Assembly (NCBI GenBank): GCA_013426805.1
Contig: JACDZG010000014.1
Span: 1 to 64,000, forward strand
Length of the DNA: 64,000 bases
Source of the DNA: Chromatiaceae bacterium
GTDB lineage: Bacteria > Pseudomonadota > Gammaproteobacteria > Chromatiales > Chromatiaceae
Reading direction: 5' to 3'
The notes under the pieces are model-generated. The model saw nothing but the letters and a program-made list of their open reading frames with translations. It made no database searches and had not been told where the DNA came from. The position numbers and the translations under genes are program-made. Numbering within the stretch: position 1 is the stretch's first letter; each line of letters begins with the position of its first letter. Shown here in pieces: positions 46,088 through 54,752 of this stretch.

Positions 46088-46788
46088 GGGGACTCCGCGC
46101 GATCGGCGAAGCGCATCTTCTTGACGTTTCCGCGTTGGTGGGTCTCGCCGATGGCGGTTTCGCCCACGCAATAGGGACAGACAGCCGCCGGCATGGGAAA
46201 GCGCAGGCGACTGCCCTCCAGCGTCGGCGTGGGCGGGGCCTGGCGGCACTGCGCCGCCAGCGCCGTGGCGCCCTGGCCGGTGATCCCATTGCAGAATAGC
46301 GCTCGTGCCCCAGGGTTAGCGAGCCGAACCTGGTAGGCAAAGACCTCGCGCTCGACCTGGGAGACGATATCCCCCTTGGTAATAACGACAAGGTCCGCCA
46401 GCCGCAGCATCGGCCCGATTTTTTTCGGGGTCTGCACCCCGGCCAGCGCATCGACCACGCAGACCGCCAAGACCCCGTTGATATGGGGCGAACAGCGGTT
46501 GCACAGCCCGGCGCTCTCGCTGATCAGCAGATCGAACCCCTGGCGCAGTCCCCACGCCAGGCAGTCCGCCACGTTCGAGACGAAATAGTGATCCGGACAC
46601 AGACCTCCGGCCAGGCCCACGGCGACCGGGATGCCGTGACCTGCATAGCGCTCGTCGTCTGAGGTGGACAGGGCATCGAGCTTGACCACGCCTACCTTCA
46701 GACCATCGCGCCGCAGCAGGTCCACGACCCGCAGGATGACCGAGGTCTTACCCACTGATGGGGAACCCGCCACGGTGATCAACTGCAT
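46084..46788 (-). CDS. HypB/UreG/CobW-like SIMIBI GTPase
   Basis: 234 residues. P-loop GSPSVGKTS at the N-terminus, a switch-like DALSTSDDERYAG, then ISESAGLCNRCSPH, where an ESAG element carries a CxxC pair in the place used for metal by HypB and UreG, and VVITKGD as the base-specific motif. The C-terminal part adds CPYC and an HQRGN segment. Family members use GTP hydrolysis to deliver nickel, zinc or cobalt to enzymes. Here the partners are a binding-protein-like gene (10-bp overlap) and an ABC ATPase (4-bp overlap). The metal is unknown; in this context vanadium, molybdenum or iron are candidates. Confidence 0.75.
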   Translation of the reverse strand: MQLITVAGSPSVGKTSVILRVVDLLRRDGLKVGVVKLDALSTSDDERYAGHGIPVAVGLAGGLCPDHYFVSNVADCLAWGLRQGFDLLISESAGLCNRCSPHINGVLAVCVVDALAGVQTPKKIGPMLRLADLVVITKGDIVSQVEREVFAYQVRLANPGARALFCNGITGQGATALAAQCRQAPPTPTLEGSRLRFPMPAAVCPYCVGETAIGETHQRGNVKKMRFADRAESP

Positions 46789-47873
46789 GCCCGCACCCCC
46801 TCTCGCCGGGTCGCGTCACCAGACCAGGCGGCGAAGAAGCACTCGCCGGCCTGCCGACCGGCAACGGCCAGGTCCTGATCGCGGATCTGATCCCAACCCG
46901 GCCACTTCAGCCGGGCCCCGGGCGGGAAGGTCCCGGCCAGGTTGGCGGCCACCGGCGGATAGCAATTGCGGGCGAGCACGGCTCCCAGGGCCGGACCGGT
47001 GACATAGTTCACCAGGGGCGCCAACCGCGCCGCGGCCGACGCCTGGAGTAGATACCCGATGGGCATGGCGAGTGCCCCATCCGCAGGCCAGACCACCCGG
47101 GTGCGCTCCCGCCGCGGACACAGGTCCGCCTGGAGCCAGGGCAGGATGGCGATCGCCCCCAGGTTGCGGCTGTTGGAACCGGCCTGGGTGGCGGTGCGAA
47201 TATTGTGTTGCAGGTGCCGCACATTGGCGGCGAAGGCGCTGAGCCCGGCGCTGCCATATTCCTGGTGCAGCGCGTACAGCAGGTAACTGTTGTAGTCCTG
47301 ATAGGGGACCTGATCATTCGGGCGCCAGCCGCCGAAGACGATCTCGTCGGCCCAACACGGGTCGAGCAAGTCGCTCCAACTGAGCGGCGCTGGCCGACCC
47401 TTGAGGCGTTGCGCGTCCACCAGAAAGACGAACGGAATCACCGCGAAGGTCTGGAAGACGCCTAACGGGTCGGCCAATCCCGCCGCCTTGCAGACCGGAT
47501 GCCAGTCGGAGCGGGTCCGCGGATGCCCGACGGGGCGGTACCGGTCCAGGAGATTGGGGGTCAGGATGTCGTGGTAAAGGTGACTGACCAGCATGCCCGG
47601 CAGACCGGTGTCGGGGGGCGCGGCGGCCAGCCCGTCGAAGGGCCGGTACCACTCGCTCCCGGAGAGGAAGCAGCACTCCAGTCGGGTGCCGGTGGCCGCC
47701 TGATGGGCGGCGACGGCCCGGTCCAACCCGGCCTTGAAGGGGCGGCGTAACGGAATCGGCATACGACCGAGTAGATCCAGGCGGCCCAGGTCCGAGATCC
47801 GGGTCTCTGGGGCAGTGGCTTGGGACCTCAGCGTCAGTGCCGGGCGGGAAGGTTCGCGCAATTCGCGGATCAT
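46779..47873 (-). CDS. Binding-protein-like (SBP_bac type) protein without signal peptide
   Basis: 364 residues from the ATG at 47873. The sequence resembles periplasmic binding proteins of the iron/spermidine group (VFQTFAVIPFVFLVDAQRL, LSWSDLLDPCWADEIVFGG, NVRHLQHNIRTATQAGSNS, GPALGAVLARNCYPPVAANL), yet the N-terminus MIRELREPSRPAL has no hydrophobic core, so it should stay in the cytoplasm. A cysteine pair occurs at LECCFLS. It is the first gene of a minus-strand operon with GTPase, ATPase, nitroreductase and GCS2-like enzyme, started by a strong sigma-54 promoter. Confidence 0.68.
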   Translation of the reverse strand: MIRELREPSRPALTLRSQATAPETRISDLGRLDLLGRMPIPLRRPFKAGLDRAVAAHQAATGTRLECCFLSGSEWYRPFDGLAAAPPDTGLPGMLVSHLYHDILTPNLLDRYRPVGHPRTRSDWHPVCKAAGLADPLGVFQTFAVIPFVFLVDAQRLKGRPAPLSWSDLLDPCWADEIVFGGWRPNDQVPYQDYNSYLLYALHQEYGSAGLSAFAANVRHLQHNIRTATQAGSNSRNLGAIAILPWLQADLCPRRERTRVVWPADGALAMPIGYLLQASAAARLAPLVNYVTGPALGAVLARNCYPPVAANLAGTFPPGARLKWPGWDQIRDQDLAVAGRQAGECFFAAWSGDATRREGVRACS

Positions 47874-47927
47874 GGGGGACTCCTGACCGGGATTGATGGA
47901 TACGGGTCCATCTTGAGACTTAACCAG

Positions 47928-47943
47928 CGCAAAACCCGTGCCG
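47928..47943 (-). promoter_or_regulatory. Sigma-54 promoter of the GTPase/ABC-ATPase operon
   Basis: Read on the minus strand the sequence is cGGCACGGGTTTTGCg, an exact match to GGCACG-N4-TTGC. The predicted start lies about 44 bp before the ATG at 47873. It faces away from the promoter at 48218, with two GTAC elements in between. Confidence 0.75.
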
Positions 47944-48094
47944 CCGCGGGCGATGCGTTGGTTGTCCCGGTGCAACCAGTTGATCGGAAAGCGCGATGCC
48001 ACTGCCGAATACGGGCACTCAGCATCCAGTCGCGAATGAACCGTGTTGATCGGCCCAGCCGGTGTCCCTGGTCAACCGATCGGCGTTCGCGGAC

Positions 48095-48119
48095 GTACGC
48101 CCGGACCGCGCGAATGTAC
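48095..48119. promoter_or_regulatory. Paired GTAC elements between divergent sigma-54 promoters
   Basis: GTACGCCCG occurs twice as a direct repeat, at 48095 and 48116. The 21-base offset is two helical turns. The pair lies about 165 bp upstream of the minus promoter and 112 bp upstream of the plus promoter, suitable for one enhancer-binding protein serving both. Confidence 0.55.
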
Positions 48120-48217
48120 GCCCGTGTGCCCCGGGGCGGGCCTGGCCCAACTGGCGGTCCGCCAGCGCACCATTGATCCGGAACGCGAGGTTTGTAAAGG
48201 AAGCAGTGCCGCTATGG

Positions 48218-48233
48218 TGGCGCGAATATTGCG
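48218..48233 (+). promoter_or_regulatory. Sigma-54 promoter of the signal-less phnD-like gene
   Basis: TGGCGCGAATATTGCg departs from TGGCACG-N4-TTGC only at one position, and the GG-N10-GC spacing is exact. Predicted start is near 48244, giving a leader of about 59 bases before the ATG at 48303. Confidence 0.75.
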
Positions 48234-48302
48234 CTAATATCCGCCGACGCCGCCCTGCCCCCAGGCGGCACCGACCTCCGGGACCTTGAGGACCACCGAA
48301 CC

Positions 48303-49181
48303 ATGAAGACCATCAAATGCGGGCTGCTGCCCGGCGAATCCCGTCCGGTGGTGGAGCGCATCAACGAACCACTGCGGGCCTATCTGGAGCGCTGTCTGGA
48401 CCTGCCGGTGGAGTTGGTCGTCGGGTCCAACTATGTGGCGACCGGGGAGGCGTTGCGGCGGGGGGAGTTGGATCTCGCCTATCTGGGACCGGTCACCTAT
48501 ATCCTGCAAAGTCGGCAGGTCGACTTGGAGCCCTTCGCCCGACCAACCCACGGAGGCCGCGTCGGCCCCACCTTCCAGGCCGCCATCATCGTTCCTGCCG
48601 ACAGCCCGGCCCGGACCCTGGCCGATCTGCGTGGCGGGGAGATCGCCCTGGGTGACTCCGCGTCCACCTCCGGCTCCTGGGTGCCCAGATATATGCTGCT
48701 GGAGGCCGGGCTCTCGATGGAGCGGGACTATGTGCGCCGCGCCCTGGGCGCCCACGACGCGGTGGCCGCGGCGGTTGCCGGGCGGACGGTGCCGGCGGGC
48801 GGGCTATCGCTGCCGATCCTCCAGCGCCTGTTCGCCGAGGGTCGCGTGGATCCGGGTGCCGCGCGGATACTGGCCGAATCGCGCCCCATCCCCGAGTATC
48901 TGTGGACCTTCCGCAACGGCCTGTCGATGGACTTGCGCGAGTCCATCCGGCAAGCCTTCGTCGGGCTGCGTGACCCGGCGGCTTTGCGCGCCTATCGGGC
49001 GGAGGCTTTCATCCCGGCCGTCGATGCGGACGTGGATCGGGTCCGTCACTGGATGGAGCACATCCTCCAGGCGCGCCTGGACCCCGCATCCCTGGGCCGC
49101 TTTGCCGAGCAGACGGCTGCAAGCGCAAACCCGCCCGCAACCGCGCGGCACGGCATCAGTTGCCGCTTGCATTCGTCATGA
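48303..49181 (+). CDS. PhnD-like phosphonate/phosphite/phosphate-type binding protein without signal peptide
   Basis: 292 residues. It aligns along nearly its full length with the exported PhnD at 58239-59144: GLLPGESRPVVERINEPLR, DLAYLGPVTYILQSRQ, FQAAIIVPADSPARTLADL and GDSASTSGSWVPRY are shared nearly word for word. The ATG is followed directly by the mature-like sequence and the promoter lies too close to allow a longer N-terminus, so there is no export signal. It is the only reader of its promoter and faces the GTPase operon. It may sense or store an oxyanion such as vanadate or phosphite inside the cell. Confidence 0.75.
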   Translation: MKTIKCGLLPGESRPVVERINEPLRAYLERCLDLPVELVVGSNYVATGEALRRGELDLAYLGPVTYILQSRQVDLEPFARPTHGGRVGPTFQAAIIVPADSPARTLADLRGGEIALGDSASTSGSWVPRYMLLEAGLSMERDYVRRALGAHDAVAAAVAGRTVPAGGLSLPILQRLFAEGRVDPGAARILAESRPIPEYLWTFRNGLSMDLRESIRQAFVGLRDPAALRAYRAEAFIPAVDADVDRVRHWMEHILQARLDPASLGRFAEQTAASANPPATARHGISCRLHSS

Positions 49182-49214
49182 ACACCGTTATATCTTAAAA
49201 TAATTACGAACATA

Positions 49215-49241
49215 GCCCGGATGGCGTCTACCGCCCCGGGC
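49215..49241. repeat. Short GC-rich hairpin
   Basis: A 6-base stem (gcccgg at 49215-49220 with ccgggc at 49236-49241) with a 15-base loop lies 34 bp after the phnD-like stop. No T-run follows, so it is at best a weak transcript end. Confidence 0.3.
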
Positions 49242-49337
49242 GAGTAGTGCCGGGTAAGCGTCAACTGCGTCCCCGGCCCGCCGATGGGCCAGCGGCTGGC
49301 GTCTCGTAGTATTTAACCAACCAATGAGGAGCAATCC

Positions 49338-49889
49338 ATGCTGACCCCGCGTATCGTCAAGTCGGCCTTCGTCCTGAGTCTGCTGCTGAGCTTGGGCACC
49401 GCCCAGTGTGCAGCGGACTGCCTGGGAGGAGCCTCCAACTTCTTGCGGCTGGCGGGCAACGTCGAGACGCCAAAGACCTTCACGCCGACCAAGCTGGCCG
49501 ACTATCGCACCACGACGATGACGGTGAGTTTCTATACCGGCTCGTCCGGTCTGGTGACCAAGACCTATGTCGGCGTGCCGTTGCTGGATTTACTCAACGA
49601 GGCCGTCGTGGTGACCGACTCCACCCGCAAGAACGACATCCTGCGCAAGTACCTCGTAGCCCAAGCCACCGACTGCTACGAGTCGGTCGTGTCCATGGCC
49701 GAGGTGCTGCCCAATTTCGGCGGGCAGCCCGTGCTGGTTGCCTACGCAACCGTGGACGCAGCGGGGATCGAGACCCCGCTGGACGACAGCGAAGGGCGCT
49801 TCAGGCTCATTGTGCCCGGAGATAAGGCTGGAGGGCGTTTCGTATCCAATCTCATGCGCATCATCGTGCGTTCCGCGCCCGGCAGTTAA
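49338..49889 (+). CDS. Secreted Oxidored_molyb-domain protein
   Basis: 183 residues with a good ribosome site (gaggag seven bases before the ATG) and a signal peptide (FVLSLLLSLGTAQCAA). The mature part shows the fold of molybdopterin-binding oxidoreductases, here the stand-alone small version: RLAGNVETPKTFTPTKLADY, GVPLLDLLNEAVVV and LVAYATVDAAGIETPLDD, then RLIVPGDKAGGRFVSNLMRI. The sulfite-oxidase active-site cysteine region is not evident, so a bound cofactor is uncertain. It lies upstream of the dihaem protein and may work with it in the periplasm. Confidence 0.68.
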   Translation: MLTPRIVKSAFVLSLLLSLGTAQCAADCLGGASNFLRLAGNVETPKTFTPTKLADYRTTTMTVSFYTGSSGLVTKTYVGVPLLDLLNEAVVVTDSTRKNDILRKYLVAQATDCYESVVSMAEVLPNFGGQPVLVAYATVDAAGIETPLDDSEGRFRLIVPGDKAGGRFVSNLMRIIVRSAPGS

Positions 49890-49940
49890 CCTGTCGGCCG
49901 CCGCACTGATCCCAATGGAACCGAGACGGGCGTTGATCGT

Positions 49941-51338
49941 ATGAATCGGCCCGGTCCTCAGTTCGCCCCGCCGGGCCCCGCCTGCGGACGTTCCCGGACC
50001 TTGCAGATCCTCGTAGCGGCCTGGCTGGCAGCAGGGAACGCGGCGGCGCTGGACAGCCCTTCGGCGTTTGCGAATTCCACGGGCGCTGCCGACACCTTCA
50101 GCACCCTGGGCGCCTTCGACACGAGCAACGACTTCTTCCGGGTCCTCGGCAGCAACGGCCGGTCCTGCGACACCTGCCATCGGCCGGAAAACGGCTGGAG
50201 CCTGACCCCGGACGCCCTGAAGGCGCGCTTCGACGCTACCGCCGGGACCGACCCGGTGTTCCGCACGAACGACGGCTCGATTTCCCCGCTGGCGGCGGTC
50301 GCCACCCTCGCCCAGCGGCTGCAGGCCTACAGCATGTTGCTGAGCAAGGCAGTGTTTCGCATCGGTCTCCCGATCCCGGAAGACGCCGAGTTCGCGTTGG
50401 TGGCGGTCAGTGACCCCTACGGCTTCGTCCGCGTCGGCGGGACCGAACTCTCCCTGTTCCGCCGGCCGCTGCCCACCGCCAATCTGAGGTTTCTGAGCGC
50501 CGTCATGTGGGACGGCCGGGAGGACGTTGCCGGCAAGCCTATCCATCGCGCCTTGATCAATCAAGCCGACACGGCCACCACCGGCCACGCCCAAGGCATC
50601 CCGCTCAGCGCCGATCAAAAGACCTCGATCGTCGATTTCGAGTCCGCCGTTTATCTGGCCCAGGCCATCGATAGCCAAGCCGGCGCGCTGGTCGGAGTCG
50701 GTTTGCGTGGCGGGGCGCTACGCTTGTCCAAGCAGAGGTTCTATTCCGGAATCAATGACCTCACCGGGGATGCCAAGACCGGCGCGCCCTTCGATCCGGA
50801 GGTCTTCACCCTGTTCAGTGCCTGGAGCAAGCTGATCGAGTCCGCGCCGGGCGACGTTCGCGCCGCCATCGCCCGCGGCCAACGACTCTTCAACACCCGG
50901 CCTTTTGAGATCGAAGGGGTTGGGGGACTCAACGACGCACCGGAACTCGGCAGCCCTGCGACCGTCACCGGGACTTGCAGCACCTGTCATTCCACGCCGA
51001 ACCTGGGCAGCCAGTCCCGGCCGCGGTTCATGGACACCGGCACCAGTGACGAAGTCCGCCGCACTCGTGACTTGCCGCTCTACACCCTGCGCAACCGGTT
51101 CACCGGCGAGGTCGCCAAGACCAGCGATCCGGGCCGTGCCCTGATCACCGGGCTTTGGCAGGATCTCAACCGATTCAAGGTACCCGCACTGCGTGGGCTG
51201 GCGGCCCGCCCCCCGTATTTCCATAACGGTATGGCAAAGTCTCTGGGCAACGTGGTCGATTTCTACAACGGCCGTTTCGGTCTGGGCGTCAACAACCGGG
51301 AGCGGTTGGACCTACTCATGTTCCTGGGGACGCTGTGA
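49941..51338 (+). CDS. Dihaem cytochrome c peroxidase/MauG-family protein
   Basis: 465 residues with a signal peptide (LQILVAAWLAAGNAAAL). Two haem c sites are visible, CDTCH near residue 77 and CSTCH near 348. Other family stretches are FFRVLGSNGR, ELSLFRRPLPTANLRFLSAV, MWDGREDVAGKPIHRA and PPYFHNGMAKSLGNVVDFYN. MauG-like proteins oxidise protein side chains or reduce peroxide in the periplasm. It is 51 bp downstream of the Oxidored_molyb protein, a pairing that suggests a joint oxidative step. It converges on the FecB-type gene. Confidence 0.85.
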   Translation: MNRPGPQFAPPGPACGRSRTLQILVAAWLAAGNAAALDSPSAFANSTGAADTFSTLGAFDTSNDFFRVLGSNGRSCDTCHRPENGWSLTPDALKARFDATAGTDPVFRTNDGSISPLAAVATLAQRLQAYSMLLSKAVFRIGLPIPEDAEFALVAVSDPYGFVRVGGTELSLFRRPLPTANLRFLSAVMWDGREDVAGKPIHRALINQADTATTGHAQGIPLSADQKTSIVDFESAVYLAQAIDSQAGALVGVGLRGGALRLSKQRFYSGINDLTGDAKTGAPFDPEVFTLFSAWSKLIESAPGDVRAAIARGQRLFNTRPFEIEGVGGLNDAPELGSPATVTGTCSTCHSTPNLGSQSRPRFMDTGTSDEVRRTRDLPLYTLRNRFTGEVAKTSDPGRALITGLWQDLNRFKVPALRGLAARPPYFHNGMAKSLGNVVDFYNGRFGLGVNNRERLDLLMFLGTL

Positions 51339-51369
51339 CTGACCGGGGATGAGTTCGACTGCCTCTAGG

Positions 51370-52506
51370 TCAAAAGCGCGGTGCTCCTCCCGTCGGGTTT
51401 GAAAATTGGTTATCCGCCGGCGGGAGTCCCCGCATGACCCGCGCCAGCTCGTCGTCGGTTAGCTCCAAGTTATAGAAAATTCTGTAAAAATGGCGGGTCT
51501 CGGCGCCGATGTCGAGATCGGCAAAACGCGTCGGATGAAAGGACTGGGCGGCCCAAAGCACCTGCAGGGCTGCTTCAGCAGCACGTGTGCACCAGGCATT
51601 GATTCCGGCAGGATTGACCAGCACCCGACCCTCGCGCACGGCACGGACCGTCTTCCATCGTGGGTCGGTCAGGATCGCGTCGCGGGTGGCGGGTTTCATG
51701 ACCACGACGATTTGCGGGTCCCAGACCAGCAGATCCTCAATGCGAATCTGCGCATCGTCGCCGATGCCGGCGCGGGCAGCGACGTTGGTTCCGCCGGCCG
51801 CCGCGATCCAGGCATCCACCATAGAGCCGCGGCCTTCGGTGCGCAGCGCGGACACCGAGGTGTAATAGACCCCGGGGCGTGCGGATTCCGGCAGATCCGC
51901 CAATCGGGTGGCGACTCGCTTCAGGTTGTCTTGGTAGTAGCGGACGAAGGTTTCGGCGCGCGCTGCCTCGGCTGGTCCGAGCGCCTGGCCGAGCAGTCGC
52001 ACCTGGGCCTGCATCTGCGCTGGGCTCGCATAACCGAGATAGAAGACCGGGACCCCGATGCGCCCCAAGGATTCGCCCAGCGGCAGACTGCCGGCCCAGA
52101 GCACCGCCAGGTCCGGTCGTACCCTGAGCAAGGCCTCCAGGTTGACCCCGGCAGGCCGCGAGAAGGGGGTTGCAACCGTGGACACTCCCGGCATGGCCCG
52201 GCGCAGCCAGGGGTTCACCCGGACTTCTGGAGTCAGGGCCTTTAGTTTGTTCCCGGCACCTAGCGCAACGATCAGCGAGGCCATCGAGATCCCGGGCGTA
52301 CCAACACTCCGCACCTCGGCGGGAACCCGTATCCGGTGGCCGACCCCATCCTGCAGGCTGCGCACCTGGACCGGCGCCGCACTGACCCGTTCCGCCAGAG
52401 GCCCCCGGTCTGCGGCGAACTGCGACAGCAACAGGGCGGCGAGCGTAACAGCGCCGCCGACCGCGAGCAGGCCCCGTCCGATGGTCTGGCGGCTTCGCCG
52501 GTTCAT
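51370..52506 (-). CDS. FecB/BtuF-type ABC transporter substrate-binding protein
   Basis: 378 residues from the ATG at 52506, two bases after the stop of the TonB receptor gene. Signal peptide LLAVGGAVTLAALLLSQFAA, then the periplasmic binding fold with VRVPAEVRSVG-like start, GVNLEALLRVRPDLAVLWAG, GVPVFYLGYASPAQMQAQV and DLLVWDPQIVVVMKP. No permease or ATPase is adjacent, so it may use the transporter encoded at 41022-42736. Co-transcribed with the receptor, it should carry the same ligand across the periplasm. Confidence 0.83.
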   Translation of the reverse strand: MNRRSRQTIGRGLLAVGGAVTLAALLLSQFAADRGPLAERVSAAPVQVRSLQDGVGHRIRVPAEVRSVGTPGISMASLIVALGAGNKLKALTPEVRVNPWLRRAMPGVSTVATPFSRPAGVNLEALLRVRPDLAVLWAGSLPLGESLGRIGVPVFYLGYASPAQMQAQVRLLGQALGPAEAARAETFVRYYQDNLKRVATRLADLPESARPGVYYTSVSALRTEGRGSMVDAWIAAAGGTNVAARAGIGDDAQIRIEDLLVWDPQIVVVMKPATRDAILTDPRWKTVRAVREGRVLVNPAGINAWCTRAAEAALQVLWAAQSFHPTRFADLDIGAETRHFYRIFYNLELTDDELARVMRGLPPADNQFSNPTGGAPRF

Positions 52507-52508
52507 CC

Positions 52509-54638
52509 TCAGAACGCCACCGTGGCGGAGACCGCGACGATCATCGGCTCGCCGAGATAGAGAATGCCGGAGCGGGTGGTCCAATAGTCCTCTCCGGAGA
52601 GGTTGGCGACCGTGAGCCGCCAGGTGGTCTCTTTGCCATGGAGCTTGACCCGGTAGCGCAGTCCCGCGTCGAACAGGGTGACCGGATCGACGTAGAGGGT
52701 GTTGGCCGGGTCCCACGGAACCTTGCCCGTATAGGAAATGCCGGCAGTGAGGGTCAGGCCTGGAACTACGGCCAGATCATATTCGGCATAGAGCCGTGCC
52801 AGCTGCTCCGGCACGCCCTGCGGCACATTGCCCTCATAGGCCGTCGCCTTCTTGATCTGCGCATCGAGCACCGTGAATCCGCCGGTCAACGTCAACTGCC
52901 GAAGCACTCGACCGGTCAGCGAAAACTCCCACCCCTGGTGGATCGCCTGGCCGTTTTGGGACGCGATATTGGTTGCCGGATCCACGTATTGGTTGGCCTG
53001 GTTAATGTAGAAATAGGCGAGATTCAGCGCCATGCCGCCAATGGTCGCCTTTGCGCCTGCTTCTGTTTGCTCGCTCACGAAGGGGGAGAAGGTCTGTCCC
53101 GCATTGGCGGTGGTCGGTCCGGCGACCAGTCCCTGCTGGAGCGCTTCTACATAGGAAACATAGGTGGTGAGCGCGGACACGGGTTTGAACGACAATGCAA
53201 AGGCCGGGGTGGTCGCCGAGTCGTCATAGTCGCTGGTCGATACGACGCCCTTGGCAGTCATCGCTTCGAGGGAATCGTCCACGCGCGCTTGCGTGATACC
53301 GAGCAAGCCCGAGAAGCGCTCACCGAAACTCACCTGATCGATAGCGGTCAGGGTACCATAGGTCGTCTCCTGCGCGGTCGATGTTCCGCGCGGCAGCGCC
53401 GCCGCGGGCGGATAGCTGGGCGTACCGAACAGGTTACCGGGGTAGATGGTATTGAAGGTCGTACCATGGAACCCGTTGTTGCTGGAGCTGAAATCGTCTT
53501 GAGTGCCGCCCAGGGTCAGCTTGTGGACCAGGGGACCGGTCTGGAAATCCGCATCCACAAATAACTGGTACTGATTGACGACCGTCGCCCAGGGTTCCTG
53601 CGCGTCCATGCGCCATTTGTAGTCGAGCTTTCGATTCTGCCATACCTGGCGCGCCAGAGCATATTCGCGATCGATGTCACTGTTGCGGAAGCGCAAGCGT
53701 AGCGTAAAGATATCATTGAGTCGGCTCGACAGCGCCGCGCCGATCCGCGACGTCGAATCGGTGGCCCCGGTGTAGGGCGCCCCCCAGTTCCTGGAGGTAT
53801 CCGGTGCGTTCGGGATACCGATGGCCGAGGTCGTCATGAAGAGCGCCTGAGCAAAGTCGAGCGAACGCCGCGCTGTGCCGGCATCAAGCGCGAGCAAGGT
53901 CCCCGGTACGATCTCCCAGTCGAGCGCGCCCGAGAAGACATAGCGCTCCTGGGTCTGATGCTCGACGCCGGTCTGACCGGGATTTGCATAAGCGATATTC
54001 ACCCGGTAAGCGAGGCCCGGAGTGGTGTCGATTGGTCCGCCAAGGTCGATCTGCCCATACACCTGCTGATCATAGGTGCCGACGGTGACTTCGGCGAGCA
54101 GCGCGGCGGTTGGCCGCTTCAGCAGATAATTGACCACGCCGGCGGGCGAGGTGATGCCGTAGAGGAAGGCCGTTGCCCCGGTCATGACCTGAATGCCGGT
54201 CTTGTCGTCCAGCGGCTCCCAGATGTCGAATGAGCGCATCCCGTCCACCGCCATGTTATAGGTCCAGTTCGAGGCCGAGAAGCCGCGCATGGTAAAGTAG
54301 GGCGTGACCTGGCTGGCGCCGGTATTGGTATAGACAGTCGGGACGTATTTCAACGCCTCGCTGGTATTGGTCGCCTGGACGTTGCGGATCAGATCGGCGG
54401 AGGTTGCGTAAATCGAGAACGGCGTGTCCTGGGCTGACCGATTGCCAAGCGGTCCAAGTTCGATGTCGGAGACGCGATAGCCGTCGGCCGCACTCCCATT
54501 GGCGATGGCCTGACCGGAGACGCGTACCTCCGGGAGTGTCGCTACGGGGCTAGTGCTGTCCGGTGAGGCACGCAGCGGTCCCAGTACGGCAATCAATCCA
54601 AGTGCAATAGGAGTATTCAGATAAAGACGAGCATTCAT
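52509..54638 (-). CDS. TonB-dependent siderophore-type outer-membrane receptor
   Basis: 709 residues. A signal peptide is followed by the plug domain (QDTPFSIYATSADLIRN, SEALKYVPTVYTNTGASQV, YFTMRGFSASNWTYNMAVDG, TGIQVMTGATAFLYG) and a 22-strand barrel ending AVSATVAF with the C-terminal phenylalanine. The plug sequence is of the FhuA/FpvA ferric-siderophore subfamily, and a TonB-box candidate (PEVRVSG) follows the signal peptide. It starts from a sigma-54 promoter at 54677, which is unusual for a siderophore receptor normally under Fur. The ligand could be a ferric or other metallophore complex. Confidence 0.88.
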   Translation of the reverse strand: MNARLYLNTPIALGLIAVLGPLRASPDSTSPVATLPEVRVSGQAIANGSAADGYRVSDIELGPLGNRSAQDTPFSIYATSADLIRNVQATNTSEALKYVPTVYTNTGASQVTPYFTMRGFSASNWTYNMAVDGMRSFDIWEPLDDKTGIQVMTGATAFLYGITSPAGVVNYLLKRPTAALLAEVTVGTYDQQVYGQIDLGGPIDTTPGLAYRVNIAYANPGQTGVEHQTQERYVFSGALDWEIVPGTLLALDAGTARRSLDFAQALFMTTSAIGIPNAPDTSRNWGAPYTGATDSTSRIGAALSSRLNDIFTLRLRFRNSDIDREYALARQVWQNRKLDYKWRMDAQEPWATVVNQYQLFVDADFQTGPLVHKLTLGGTQDDFSSSNNGFHGTTFNTIYPGNLFGTPSYPPAAALPRGTSTAQETTYGTLTAIDQVSFGERFSGLLGITQARVDDSLEAMTAKGVVSTSDYDDSATTPAFALSFKPVSALTTYVSYVEALQQGLVAGPTTANAGQTFSPFVSEQTEAGAKATIGGMALNLAYFYINQANQYVDPATNIASQNGQAIHQGWEFSLTGRVLRQLTLTGGFTVLDAQIKKATAYEGNVPQGVPEQLARLYAEYDLAVVPGLTLTAGISYTGKVPWDPANTLYVDPVTLFDAGLRYRVKLHGKETTWRLTVANLSGEDYWTTRSGILYLGEPMIVAVSATVAF

Positions 54639-54676
54639 AATGAGTAACGCGGCTGACGACGAATTGAAGAGCTATA

Positions 54677-54692
54677 TGCAAGCCATGTGCCT
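54677..54692 (-). promoter_or_regulatory. Sigma-54 promoter of the TonB receptor gene
   Basis: On the minus strand AGGCACATGGCTTGCa carries GG-N10-GC with GGCAC and TTGCAT boxes. The predicted start is about 28 bases before the receptor ATG at 54638. Confidence 0.7.
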
Positions 54693-54752
54693 GCACTGCA
54701 GGGATGGCGACGCCGTTCGCTTACGAACAGGCTGATTCCGGCGTTCCGCCAT

